Positions 9,347-18,145 of a stretch of DNA of 64,000 nt are shown here, piece after piece (within the stretch, counting starts at the first letter, position 1; each line of letters begins with the position of its first letter). Origin of the DNA: Spirosoma aerolatum. Its GTDB lineage: Bacteria; Bacteroidota; Bacteroidia; Cytophagales; Spirosomataceae. The position numbers and the translations under genes were made by a program. The notes below the pieces were generated by a model, which saw only the letters and a list, made by a program, of their open reading frames with translations, was not told where the DNA came from and did no database searches. Where the stretch lies: NCBI RefSeq assembly GCF_002056795.1, contig NZ_CP020104.1, forward strand, positions 186,001 through 250,000. The letters run 5' to 3'.

Positions 9347-10342
9347 ATGTTTTTCGACAAAAAAATTAACTACACTACATTCGGCTTTGCTTACCTGTTG
9401 TTAAGTATGTCGTTGTTTCTGATTACGATAAGCTGTAGTAAAGAAAATGAACCGACAGCAACCTCGTCTGATGAAGTTGTTATTGACGTTGACCCATCGC
9501 TTTTTATTCAGGCAGGGCTGGCTGAGCCGATTACGAAAGTAGCAAGGACTCTTTCTGATGGCACCTCCGCAACCTGTTATAAAATTGTCACCAATAATAC
9601 ACCCACGGAACATGCGGTTGGCCCCTGGTGCCCAACCAACATCACGGATAATGCCAGCAAAGGAGGCATCTGGTTTGAAGGCGGAAAAGTATACGATGTT
9701 GATGGTGCCTTTATTAAAAACCTGGCCAGCTTTTATAACGATGCGGTCTGGAAACTATACAATGCCGATGGCAGTATTAAAGTGACTAACACGAAAGTGG
9801 CTTGTGAAGCCGCAGCCCGGCCCAATGTAGACCCTGCCTACAACAACTATTGTGTCGAATGCCAGCCATCCTATGTATCGGGCTTGAAAAAAACGTTTTA
9901 TATTCCTGTAAAGCCGGTAAAACTAAGTCAATCGGCTTCGATTATGGGCATGGGCACCGTTGTGGGTATAGCATTTAATGGTGTCAATTTTGACCCACCT
10001 GCCCCCACTTCAGCTATTCTTGGCGCACATACGCTGGCCCCTTTGGACGATGCGGGTGGCCACGTCAATACGGCCACTGGCTATCATTACCATGCAGCTA
10101 CCGGCCTAACTAAAAAAGTTGCTCAAAGCGACGGTCATGCCGCCATGATCGGTTATGCTATGGATGGCTATGGCATGTATGAGCGACTGGATGCAAGCGG
10201 AAAAGAACCTACTGACCTTGATGCCAATCGGGGCCATTATGACAGTGTGCGGGGATACCACTACCATGTAGCTTACGCTGGAAATAACAGTTTTATTAGT
10301 GGCTTCAGAGGGGCACAAGGCTCATTTTCGGTGAGTCTCTAA
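9347..10342 (+). CDS. YHYH-domain lipoprotein
   Basis: The 331-residue protein has a lipoprotein signal with Cys30 in LITISCSKE, so it should be anchored in a membrane. The C-terminal half holds two copies of the YHYH signature (about 245-249 in GYHYHAATG and 304-308 in GYHYHVAY) and a glycine-rich DGYGMYE stretch, the hallmark of the YHYH family of unknown function. The clustered histidines suggest metal binding (inference). It lies next to a secreted 207-residue protein on the same strand, possibly co-transcribed. Both interrupt the region between the A2M and pbpC genes. Confidence 0.88.
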   Translation: MFFDKKINYTTFGFAYLLLSMSLFLITISCSKENEPTATSSDEVVIDVDPSLFIQAGLAEPITKVARTLSDGTSATCYKIVTNNTPTEHAVGPWCPTNITDNASKGGIWFEGGKVYDVDGAFIKNLASFYNDAVWKLYNADGSIKVTNTKVACEAAARPNVDPAYNNYCVECQPSYVSGLKKTFYIPVKPVKLSQSASIMGMGTVVGIAFNGVNFDPPAPTSAILGAHTLAPLDDAGGHVNTATGYHYHAATGLTKKVAQSDGHAAMIGYAMDGYGMYERLDASGKEPTDLDANRGHYDSVRGYHYHVAYAGNNSFISGFRGAQGSFSVSL

Positions 10343-10435
10343 GACGGCCGTTACCAGCTAATCGGGTCTTCCTTCAGACGATGAGTCGGTCACGCATTTT
10401 CAGAATGCTCAGCAACTACTAGCCAATAGTGATTT

Positions 10436-11059
10436 ATGAAGAAGGCTTTTTTAATTTCTCTGTTTCTATACATTCCTACTTTTTTATACGCACATAGTCC
10501 GCAGATCTCGACGATTGTGCTGGCTCAAACTAAGGCCGGGCAATGGAATGTGCTTATCGGGTCAAGCTTATCGGCTTTTCAATATTCTTTACAAACGAAG
10601 GGTTTATTGAAAGAGTCGGATACGCTACAGGCGGCAGCGTTTCAAAAGATGATCCTGGAACATCTGCGAGAAAACATCCAGATAAGGGCAAACGGCAATG
10701 GTCCGATAGAGCTTACACATGGAATGGTCATACTGAATCATCAGACAGATGTTCGGTTTGATTTAACTGGAATGCCTCAACAATTACAAACGATTACAAT
10801 CCGACAGGGAAGCTTTGCCAGTCTCCGAAATCATTATTGCATACTCAAAATTTTTCCTGACGGTGGTCGTGTTAGAAGTTTTATTTTGCAGGAAAGCAAC
10901 GATTTTATGATTTCGTTGAAACTCAGCAATAATGATTTAGTTGAGGTCTTTCCTAAGAATTATACGAACTGGGACCCGTGGTTAGGCGGTATTGGGTTCT
11001 TGACGCTACTCGGAGCTTACCTCTTTTTACATCGAAGAAATAAAGTACTTGTCGCTTAG
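10436..11059 (+). CDS. Hypothetical exported protein with C-terminal membrane anchor
   Basis: I do not recognise this 207-residue protein. It has a signal peptide (1-19, ending FLYA before HSPQ), a soluble region of about 150 residues with beta-rich sequence, and a C-terminal hydrophobic helix (about 180-198, GGIGFLTLLGAYLFL) followed by basic HRRNK. That is the topology of an exported domain tethered to the inner membrane with a short cytosolic tail. It begins 93 bases after the YHYH gene on the same strand, so the two may work together (inference). It converges on pbpC with only 36 bases between the stops. Confidence 0.75.
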   Translation: MKKAFLISLFLYIPTFLYAHSPQISTIVLAQTKAGQWNVLIGSSLSAFQYSLQTKGLLKESDTLQAAAFQKMILEHLRENIQIRANGNGPIELTHGMVILNHQTDVRFDLTGMPQQLQTITIRQGSFASLRNHYCILKIFPDGGRVRSFILQESNDFMISLKLSNNDLVEVFPKNYTNWDPWLGGIGFLTLLGAYLFLHRRNKVLVA

Positions 11060-11095
11060 CTAGGAAGCAAATTGTTAGAAAATCCGACCAAACAA

Positions 11096-13549
11096 TCAAA
11101 GTGGTTTTATCAGTATGCGAATATCGCTGCTTCGGCCTTTGTCATCGGCGCAGGAAATTTTGAGGGAGCCTGGTTGGGGTTTGAAAAAGATGGCTTCGGT
11201 TGGTTTGGCCCGGCGGTAGAGCTTATCGTTCAGATACCAGAAGACCGTTTGTACGTCGTTGGCTGCCTGACAACTTAATTCCATTTCGGCCGGTTGTTTG
11301 GGGTTGATGAAGTACTCGCTACCCCCATTAAGGCTGGTAATTTGAGGAACGGCCTGATCCGTATTGCCAAATACACGTTCGCAGGCTGGATTGTGCGGGG
11401 GCGCCACTTCAAACGGAATATGCCGACTCTGGTAAAAGGCCACAACCTCCGGCGTTAGATTGGGATACGATTTCCGAACAAAGCCTGAGTCGGGCAGGCA
11501 ATGCACACAGTAGGAGATAGTACTCGCAGCATTGGTAAAAACAGCTTTCCGGTGCTGACAACGCCGATACCGCGAAACACCCATAATGCAGTAGTCAGTT
11601 ACGGGGTTCTGGCAAAACTCACCCGGAACGTCGCCTGTTTCGGGACAGATGAGCCGCATCGCTAATCGGGTTTCGCCTTTGGGGGGCTGAAACCAACCCG
11701 TGGGTGAGTTGTAATCCAGTACGTTGAAAAGCTGAAACAACAAAGGTGTAGCCGTATTGGCTCCACTCAATTCAGCTACGCCTACCCCCGAAAAGTTGCC
11801 GACCCAAACGCCAATCGTGTAGCGTTGATTATAGCCAATGCTCCAGGCATCGCGCCGACCATACGACGTTCCGGTTTTCCAGGCAATGCGGGGCAGGTGA
11901 TAGCTATTGTCGAAATTATTGGGCAAATCGGGTCGGGTAATCTGCGTGAGTGTATGCGTGACAAGGTACGTGGCTTCGGGCGAGAGGAGGCTGACCTCTT
12001 TTACCTCACCCCCCGGCCCCCTCTCCTTAAAAAGAGGAGAGGGGGAGGTGAGATCGCGTACCTGTCTCCCCTCTCCTGATTTCAGAAGAGGGGCTGGGGC
12101 GGGCCGACGTATCGGTGAGGTAAACGAGGTCAGCTTCAATTCTCCCCAACTTCCGCCATTCGCCAGTCCGGTATATAGGCGGGTCATCTCTTCCAGTGTA
12201 ACCCCACAACCGCCCAAGATCATGGAAAGTCCTAGTTCGTTTTTCTGCTTTTTGATGGCCGAAAAACCCGCTTTCTGGAGCGTTGACACGAGGGCTGGAG
12301 TGCCCACTTCTTTCAGAAGGGCCACCGCCGGAATATTCAGCGAATTGGCCAGCGCGAACTCTGCCGTGACAGAGCCGTTGAACCGACGGTCGAAATTATC
12401 GGGTTGGTAACCGCTGAAATTGGTGGGTACGTCGGCCAGTTTAGTTTTAGGCGTAATCATACCGGCATCGAATGCGAGTCCATACAATAATGGTTTCAGG
12501 GCACTTCCCGGTGATCGCACAGCACGCACGCCATCGACCTGCCCACCATCGAACGTGTTCCTAAAATCGGACGAACCAACATAGGCGACAACTTCTCGGG
12601 TATGGTTATCCACAACCAACACCGCCGAATTGTGGATATTATAGCTTCGAATGCGGTTGGCATATTGCTGAACCAGTCGCTCAACGGTGGTTTGAGTACT
12701 TGGACTAAGCGTCGATTGAATAATCGGGATATTTGGATACTCAGCCCGAAGCCGTCGCGATAGGTGCGGAGCTTGCTGGGGCGCTTCATGGCGATAAACC
12801 TGCAAAGGCTCAGTCTGTGCATCCCGAATGGTTGATTCATCAAAAAGACCAGCCTCCCGAAATCGTCTGAGCCATCGATCCCGCTCCTGCCTGACGAGCG
12901 AATTTCGAACCCCCAGACGAAGGCTGGATGGTCGGTTTGGAATGATGGTTAAGGTCGTAATTTCGGCCAGACTAAGCAAGGCAGGTGGTTTGCCGAAGTA
13001 AAGCAGTGATGCCGATTTCAGTCCCTCGATATTGCTGCCGTAAGGAATCAGATTCAGATAGAGTTGCAGGATTTCGTCTTTTGAATAGTGAAGTTCTAAT
13101 TGTAATGCTCGAAACAACTCGATCAATTTGGCCCCATAGGTTCGCTGGCGGGGTTCGAGTAACCGGACGGTCTGCATTGTGATGGTCGATGCTCCCGATG
13201 TCCGCCGGCCTGTTAGTATATTTCGGAAGGCTGCCCGTAGCAGCGCAATAGGGTTAAAACCCGGATGGTATCGAAAATATTTGTCTTCTTTAAACAGGAT
13301 CGCTTCGCGTAGGGCAGGGGTAATTTCATCCAGTTCCACATACATACGCCACTTATCGTCGCGGCTCAGGAAGGCATGTAAAATAGTGCCATCACGAGCT
13401 GTAACAAGGGTTGAGTACGAAACGTGTGTTCGGAGTGGGAAGAAAAAATCAAGGGCAAAAAAAATCAATAGCATCGCCAGAACGGTTTTAGCTACACCCG
13501 ATTTCCAGAACCGCTGGGCTATCTGTATCCCTTTTTGCCTTAATGACAT
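11096..13549 (-). CDS. pbpC: Penicillin-binding protein 1C, with in-frame repeat insertion
   Basis: This 817-residue bifunctional peptidoglycan synthase has a membrane anchor (about 18-36), a GT51 glycosyltransferase domain (about 55-230, with KEDKYFRYHPG) and a transpeptidase domain with SALK (Ser349, Lys352) and KTGTS (558-562). A C-terminal BiPBP_C domain (about 730-815) is typical of PBP1C. Residues about 472-520 are a Pro/Arg/Lys-rich low-complexity segment encoded by a nested palindromic repeat (11991-12133); it falls between the conserved LYTGLANGG and LLSPEATYLV stretches and is unlikely to belong to the ancestral fold. The active-site motifs are intact, so the enzyme may still work. 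In many bacteria this gene neighbours alpha-2-macroglobulin; that partner lies 2.4 kb further along on the same strand. Confidence 0.95.
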   Translation of the reverse strand: MSLRQKGIQIAQRFWKSGVAKTVLAMLLIFFALDFFFPLRTHVSYSTLVTARDGTILHAFLSRDDKWRMYVELDEITPALREAILFKEDKYFRYHPGFNPIALLRAAFRNILTGRRTSGASTITMQTVRLLEPRQRTYGAKLIELFRALQLELHYSKDEILQLYLNLIPYGSNIEGLKSASLLYFGKPPALLSLAEITTLTIIPNRPSSLRLGVRNSLVRQERDRWLRRFREAGLFDESTIRDAQTEPLQVYRHEAPQQAPHLSRRLRAEYPNIPIIQSTLSPSTQTTVERLVQQYANRIRSYNIHNSAVLVVDNHTREVVAYVGSSDFRNTFDGGQVDGVRAVRSPGSALKPLLYGLAFDAGMITPKTKLADVPTNFSGYQPDNFDRRFNGSVTAEFALANSLNIPAVALLKEVGTPALVSTLQKAGFSAIKKQKNELGLSMILGGCGVTLEEMTRLYTGLANGGSWGELKLTSFTSPIRRPAPAPLLKSGEGRQVRDLTSPSPLFKERGPGGEVKEVSLLSPEATYLVTHTLTQITRPDLPNNFDNSYHLPRIAWKTGTSYGRRDAWSIGYNQRYTIGVWVGNFSGVGVAELSGANTATPLLFQLFNVLDYNSPTGWFQPPKGETRLAMRLICPETGDVPGEFCQNPVTDYCIMGVSRYRRCQHRKAVFTNAASTISYCVHCLPDSGFVRKSYPNLTPEVVAFYQSRHIPFEVAPPHNPACERVFGNTDQAVPQITSLNGGSEYFINPKQPAEMELSCQAANDVQTVFWYLNDKLYRRAKPTEAIFFKPQPGSLKISCADDKGRSSDIRILIKPL
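11991..12133. repeat. Nested palindromic element inside pbpC
   Basis: Outer arms of 20 bp (11991-12010 and 12114-12133) are complementary with one mismatch. Within lie two hairpins: a C/G-rich palindrome with short loop (about 12005-12052) and a second one (about 12066-12106). The base composition (long C and G runs) is unlike the gene around it. The reading frame stays open across it, adding about 48 residues to the transpeptidase domain region. Confidence 0.8.
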
Positions 13550-13717
13550 GACAATTGCCTGAAACTCTCTGTTTATTTGTACGTCTTAGGACGAGTTTGC
13601 AGTATTCGGTTTTTAGGGTAAGGTGTACTGATGAGCTGGCGCGAAAGCCGTCTCCTCTGTCTGCCACCGAAAGCTGTACACTGTAAACCGAAAACTACAC
13701 AAAAATTTACCTAAATC

Positions 13718-15112
13718 ATGACCATTCAATTTTTCGGTGCGGCCCGGACCGTAACCGGCAGTAAACACTTACTCACTACAGTTAATGGCAAACAAATCTT
13801 ACTCGACTGCGGTCTGTTTCAGGGCATCAATACCGACGAACTGAACCAGGAATTTGGGTTTGATCCGAAACAGGTCGATTATATGGTACTCTCGCATGCG
13901 CATATCGATCATACCGGGCTCATTCCCCGATTGGTACGCCAGGGATTCAGCGGACCTATTTACACGACCTCGTCGACCATTGACCTCTGTAAGATTATGC
14001 TGATGGATAGCGCCCGGATTCAGGTGCGGGATCTGGAGCGGGTAAACGAGCGTCGGAAACGGCGCGGTGATCCTGAACTGGAAGCCCTTTACGACGAGGA
14101 CGATGTACAACAGGCACTCGAATTGATGAAGCCGGTTCACTACAATAGCCCGTTCGTGATTTGCGATGAAGTAACAGGGCTGCTAACCGATGCCGGGCAC
14201 TTGCTGGGGAGCGCATCGATCAGTTTGACCATCCGGGAAAATGGTACCGAAAAACATCTGTTTTTTAGTGGCGACATTGGCCGTCCCGATGATAAAATTC
14301 TGCGGTCGCCTGAGCCTTTCCCACAGGCTGACTACATCATCTGTGAATCGACCTATGGGGACCGATTGCACGAAACGGAGCCCGATATGAAAGCACATTT
14401 ACTGACTATTGTCCAGCAAACGTGTGTTCAGAATCGAGGCAAGCTTATTATTCCGGCCTTTGCCGTCGACCGTACGCAGGAGTTGATTTATGCACTCGAT
14501 CAGCTAGCCAGTGAGGGCCGGCTGCCAAAACTGCCCGTTTATATTGATAGCCCCATGGCGGTACAGGCTACGCGGGTCATGCAGGACCATGAAGCGGATT
14601 TTAACCCCGACATTCTGGCGTATATCAAAAAGGATGGCGATGCTTTCGATTTTCCCAATCTGCACTACATCACCGATGTTATGGATTCGAAAGCGATTAA
14701 CGATAGCAAAGAACCGTGCATCATTATCTCGCCATCGGGTATGGCCGAAGCTGGCCGAATCAAGCATCACATCAAAAACAATATTACTAAGCCCAATACA
14801 ACTATTTTGCTGGTGGGTTATGCATCGCCGACTAGTTTGGGAGGAGCGCTGAAACGGGGTGATAAAGAGGTGACTATTTTTGGGGAACGTTATCCAGTTG
14901 TGGCCCGAGTAGCCATAATGGATTCATTTTCGGCACATGGCGATTACAAAGAGATGCTCCATTTTTTAAGCTGTCAGAACCCTGCCAAAGTTAAAGCCGT
15001 ATTTTTGGTACATGGTGAGTACGATAAACAGCTCATCTGGAAAAAACATTTGGAGGAGGCTGGTTTCAGCCATATCGAAATTCCTGAGATGAAGCAGAAA
15101 GTGGTTTTATAG
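13718..15112 (+). CDS. MBL-fold beta-CASP hydrolase (RNA-processing family)
   Basis: The 464-residue protein has the metallo-beta-lactamase signature SHAHIDHTG (His60, His62, Asp64, His65), then a beta-CASP insertion and the C-terminal RMMBL-type segment ending with SAHGDYKEM and LVHGEYDKQ. This order matches the CPSF73/TTHA0252 group of zinc-dependent ribonucleases, cytosolic enzymes in RNA processing. Length is normal for the group. It stands alone, divergent from pbpC across 168 bases. Exact RNA target is unknown. Confidence 0.93.
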   Translation: MTIQFFGAARTVTGSKHLLTTVNGKQILLDCGLFQGINTDELNQEFGFDPKQVDYMVLSHAHIDHTGLIPRLVRQGFSGPIYTTSSTIDLCKIMLMDSARIQVRDLERVNERRKRRGDPELEALYDEDDVQQALELMKPVHYNSPFVICDEVTGLLTDAGHLLGSASISLTIRENGTEKHLFFSGDIGRPDDKILRSPEPFPQADYIICESTYGDRLHETEPDMKAHLLTIVQQTCVQNRGKLIIPAFAVDRTQELIYALDQLASEGRLPKLPVYIDSPMAVQATRVMQDHEADFNPDILAYIKKDGDAFDFPNLHYITDVMDSKAINDSKEPCIIISPSGMAEAGRIKHHIKNNITKPNTTILLVGYASPTSLGGALKRGDKEVTIFGERYPVVARVAIMDSFSAHGDYKEMLHFLSCQNPAKVKAVFLVHGEYDKQLIWKKHLEEAGFSHIEIPEMKQKVVL

Positions 15113-15127
15113 TGTACATAAACCCAT

Positions 15128-15164
15128 AAAAAAACTCCCCCGATTGTTGAGGCCGGGGGAGTTT
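15128..15164 (-). terminator. Intrinsic terminator between convergent genes
   Basis: A perfect 10-bp stem (15132-15141 with 15155-15164) encloses a 13-base loop; read on the minus strand it continues into a run of seven T. It therefore terminates the small minus-strand gene that ends at 15185, and may also slow plus-strand transcripts from the MBL gene. Confidence 0.75.
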
Positions 15165-15184
15165 CTGGTATTTATCTGCTTTCG

Positions 15185-15388
15185 TCAGGTAAATCGTACG
15201 CGTGCTGCCCGCGCAAAACAACGATTTAGTACCGCTCGATACACTTTGCCGAATTGAACGTAACACCAGCGTCTGAGTTGCTTAACTTCCTTTGGAATGA
15301 GCAATTTTATAGCTTTGGCCAATTCTTTTTCAAAGAGAGCTTTATCAAAACTCACCTTCTGAAGGATGGTTTTGATATATTCGAGCAT
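15185..15388 (-). CDS. Small basic hypothetical protein
   Basis: A short gene of 67 codons from the second ATG (MLEYIKTILQ); the frame also permits ATG 15397. The product is highly basic, with a predicted helical N-terminal half (EYIKTILQKVSFDKALFEKEL) and a C-terminal half rich in Arg and aromatic residues. Small proteins of this type are widespread in Cytophagales but I know no function. Support comes from the matched terminator directly after the stop and the coherent composition. The start choice is uncertain. Confidence 0.6.
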   Translation of the reverse strand: MLEYIKTILQKVSFDKALFEKELAKAIKLLIPKEVKQLRRWCYVQFGKVYRAVLNRCFARAARVRFT

Positions 15389-15511
15389 AGAGAGCATAGG
15401 GTATCAGTTTTTTGGTTAGGAAGCTTGTCGAATATAAGAACGAAATAGGCTATCCGGTTCGTTCTTATTCTCGTAACGGCTTTCCATGAAAATTGTTGCT
15501 TCAAAATAACG

Positions 15512-16981
15512 ATGTTACTTGCAATATTCCGTATTATTTTTGTATTATTTTTTCTTAACATTGTGGCCATTTATGGCCAAGTGCCTGATAATGTTGCTTC
15601 TGTTGAATTAAGTGCTTCTACCTTTCCTATTGAACGGCCTTTTACGATATCCGTTATCATTCCGAACAGCGAAAACCGGGTAACTGTCCCTTTTCCCGAC
15701 ATACCAGGATTTATTAAAACAGGTGTCACAACAAGTATGTCGCCCAGTGAAGTTAATGGGAAAACGATTACAAATCAAGTTATTACGCAAACTTATCAGG
15801 CGTTAGCACCTGGCCGATTTCGGATACCTCCGTTTAGCATTGAGATTAATGGAGAAACGGTTCAATCAGTAGGTACTATTTTGGTAGTACAGCCCTCAGC
15901 AAAATCATCAGTTCCACTCAGCACAACCCTGGCTACGGTCGCTACAACCTCAAGTGATGCGGCTTTTCTGGACATTCGAACCTCTAAGTCCAGTGTTTAT
16001 ATGGGCGAAGGACTAGCGCTGACAGTATCGTTTTTTGTAGCAGATAATTACCCTTATGTGCTTGATTTTAAAGGTCTTGACAAGCAGATACAGGCAATTT
16101 CGAAGAAAATTCGCCCAGCCAATTCTTGGGAAGAAAGCGAGCCTATTACTGAACTGAAACCCGTTCCGGTGCTCATCAAAGGGAAAAAATATCGGGAAAT
16201 TCAACTTTATCAGTCTATCTTTTTCCCCTTGTCGAATCAGTCGGTGCAAATACCTTCGGTGGCCATTCAACTGACTCGTACACGGCCCTTTATCGGCCCC
16301 CCGACGGCCCAGCTTGAGCGGGTTTTATTTACTAGTAAGCCACTGACGATAAAGGTCAAAGCCTTGCCAGCCCATCCATTGCGCGGCCGAGTATCGGTGG
16401 GGACATTTCGGTTAGAAGAAGCCCTGGAGCGGCAAGGTATTCATATAGGTCAGAGTGTTCGATACACATTTGCGATCACTGGAGAAGGTAATATTGCCAC
16501 GATTCCGGCTCCTGTGCTCGTTAACGAAGGCCCCGAATTAGACATATTTCCACCGGAAGAAAAGCATGCCATCAGTCATTTTGGTAATCAGATAACGGGG
16601 CATAAAACGTTCTCTTATTTTATTGTTCCGCGCCAAAATGGACAGATTTTGTTGGCAAATCACTTTCAATGGATTTATTTCGACCCCAAAACCGCTCGTT
16701 ACGATACCCTTCGTTCAAAAGTACGACTACAGGTAGGCAGCCATAATACCCAGGATGGGAGCCAGCCTGCAATCTTAGCAGACAATGCAAACGTACGTAG
16801 TGAAACGGGTCAGGTAGCCTCAACTGATCGCTCATTCTACGCCGGTATTACGGCTATGGATAGCACCCGTCAGCCAATCAGTATTTCGGTATTGATTCGG
16901 GCGATTGCCAACGTCCTGATTATCATTATGCTATTGGGAATGGTTTTCGTCTTTTTTAAAAAACAGCATACGGGCCGATAG
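15512..16981 (+). CDS. batD: BatD family protein
   Basis: The 489-residue protein has a signal peptide (about 1-22, ending YGQ), repeated immunoglobulin-like beta domains starting [19 protein letters not shown], and one C-terminal membrane helix (about 460-480) followed by FKKQHTGR. This is the architecture of BatD, the large periplasmic protein of the Bat (aerotolerance-related) operon that normally accompanies BatA, BatB and a MoxR ATPase. No other bat gene is next to it, so this is a stand-alone copy whose partners lie elsewhere or are absent. It is followed after 31 bases by aroC on the same strand, probably without functional linkage. Confidence 0.85.
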   Translation: MLLAIFRIIFVLFFLNIVAIYGQVPDNVASVELSASTFPIERPFTISVIIPNSENRVTVPFPDIPGFIKTGVTTSMSPSEVNGKTITNQVITQTYQALAPGRFRIPPFSIEINGETVQSVGTILVVQPSAKSSVPLSTTLATVATTSSDAAFLDIRTSKSSVYMGEGLALTVSFFVADNYPYVLDFKGLDKQIQAISKKIRPANSWEESEPITELKPVPVLIKGKKYREIQLYQSIFFPLSNQSVQIPSVAIQLTRTRPFIGPPTAQLERVLFTSKPLTIKVKALPAHPLRGRVSVGTFRLEEALERQGIHIGQSVRYTFAITGEGNIATIPAPVLVNEGPELDIFPPEEKHAISHFGNQITGHKTFSYFIVPRQNGQILLANHFQWIYFDPKTARYDTLRSKVRLQVGSHNTQDGSQPAILADNANVRSETGQVASTDRSFYAGITAMDSTRQPISISVLIRAIANVLIIIMLLGMVFVFFKKQHTGR

Positions 16982-17012
16982 CATCTGGTTCAGTATCGAT
17001 TACACAACACGC

Positions 17013-18092
17013 ATGAGCAGCACATACGGAAGCTTATTTCGAATTTCTACATTTGGTGAATCACATGGGCCTGGTATTGGGGTTGTGATTGATGGTTGTC
17101 CGGCCGGTTTAGCCTTTGATACGGAGTTTATTCAGCATGAACTGGATCGGCGAAAACCGGGCCAATCCCGTATTACCACGCAACGGCGCGAAGCCGATGA
17201 ATTTGAGGTGTTATCGGGCGTTTTTGAGGGAAAAACCCAGGGCACGCCCATTGCCTTGCTCATTCGCAATACCGATCAGCGCAGTAAAGACTATGGGCAT
17301 ATTTCGGAACAATTCCGCCCCTCTCATGCCGATTATACGTATCAAACCAAATATGGCTCCCGTGATTATCGGGGTGGAGGGCGTTCATCGGCTCGTGAGA
17401 CAGCCGCTCGTGTAGCGGCCGGAGCCGTTGCCAAACTGTTGCTGGCTCAGAAGGGCGTTCAGATCAAGGCGTATGTATCGCAGGTAGGTACATTGAAACT
17501 TCAAAAATCCTATCAGGAGCTAAATCTGGATCTGGCCGAAGACAATGCGGTTCGCTGCCCCGACCCGGAAACGGCCGAGCAAATGTTTCAGTATATTGAT
17601 GAAACCCGCAAACGGGGTGATTCCATTGGTGGTATTGTCGATTGTGTGGTGGCAGGGGTTCCGGCTGGCTGGGGTGAGCCCGTTTTCGATAAGCTTCATG
17701 CCGAACTGGGGAAAGCCATGCTTAGTATTAATGCAGTAAAAGGGTTTGAATACGGTAGTGGTTTCGCTGGTGCAGAACGGTACGGGTCGGAGCACAACGA
17801 TGAATTTTACATGGATGCCAACGGGAACGTTCGTACACGGACCAATCATTCCGGAGGTATTCAGGGAGGAATCAGTAATGGAGAGGATATCTATTTCCGA
17901 ACGGCATTCAAGCCCGTGGCTACCATTATGCAGGACCAGGAGAGTGTGGATGTACACGGGCAATCGGTAACTGTTTCGGGCAAAGGCCGACATGACCCCT
18001 GCGTGGTACCCCGTGCGGTTCCGATTGTTGAAGCAATGGCTGCGTTGGTGCTGGCGGATATGTACCTGCGCAACAAGGCTGCTCAGGTTTAG
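17013..18092 (+). CDS. aroC: Chorismate synthase
   Basis: Chorismate synthase converts 5-enolpyruvylshikimate-3-phosphate to chorismate, the last shared step of aromatic amino-acid synthesis, using reduced FMN. The 359-residue sequence shows the family signatures in order: FGESHGPG near the N-terminus, RPSHADYT around residue 105, and [18 protein letters not shown] around 120-138. Length is normal for the family. The protein is cytosolic. It is followed by a perfect terminator hairpin at 18180-18209. Confidence 0.98.
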   Translation: MSSTYGSLFRISTFGESHGPGIGVVIDGCPAGLAFDTEFIQHELDRRKPGQSRITTQRREADEFEVLSGVFEGKTQGTPIALLIRNTDQRSKDYGHISEQFRPSHADYTYQTKYGSRDYRGGGRSSARETAARVAAGAVAKLLLAQKGVQIKAYVSQVGTLKLQKSYQELNLDLAEDNAVRCPDPETAEQMFQYIDETRKRGDSIGGIVDCVVAGVPAGWGEPVFDKLHAELGKAMLSINAVKGFEYGSGFAGAERYGSEHNDEFYMDANGNVRTRTNHSGGIQGGISNGEDIYFRTAFKPVATIMQDQESVDVHGQSVTVSGKGRHDPCVVPRAVPIVEAMAALVLADMYLRNKAAQV

Positions 18093-18145
18093 AATAGCGG
18101 GACTGGTAGTGGCTGACGTTCAGTTTGTTATTTATGGTTTAATTC

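Noticed and set aside
11907..12410. 167-residue plus-strand frame in pbpC
   Set aside because: Created by the GC-rich palindromic element and antisense pbpC coding sequence.
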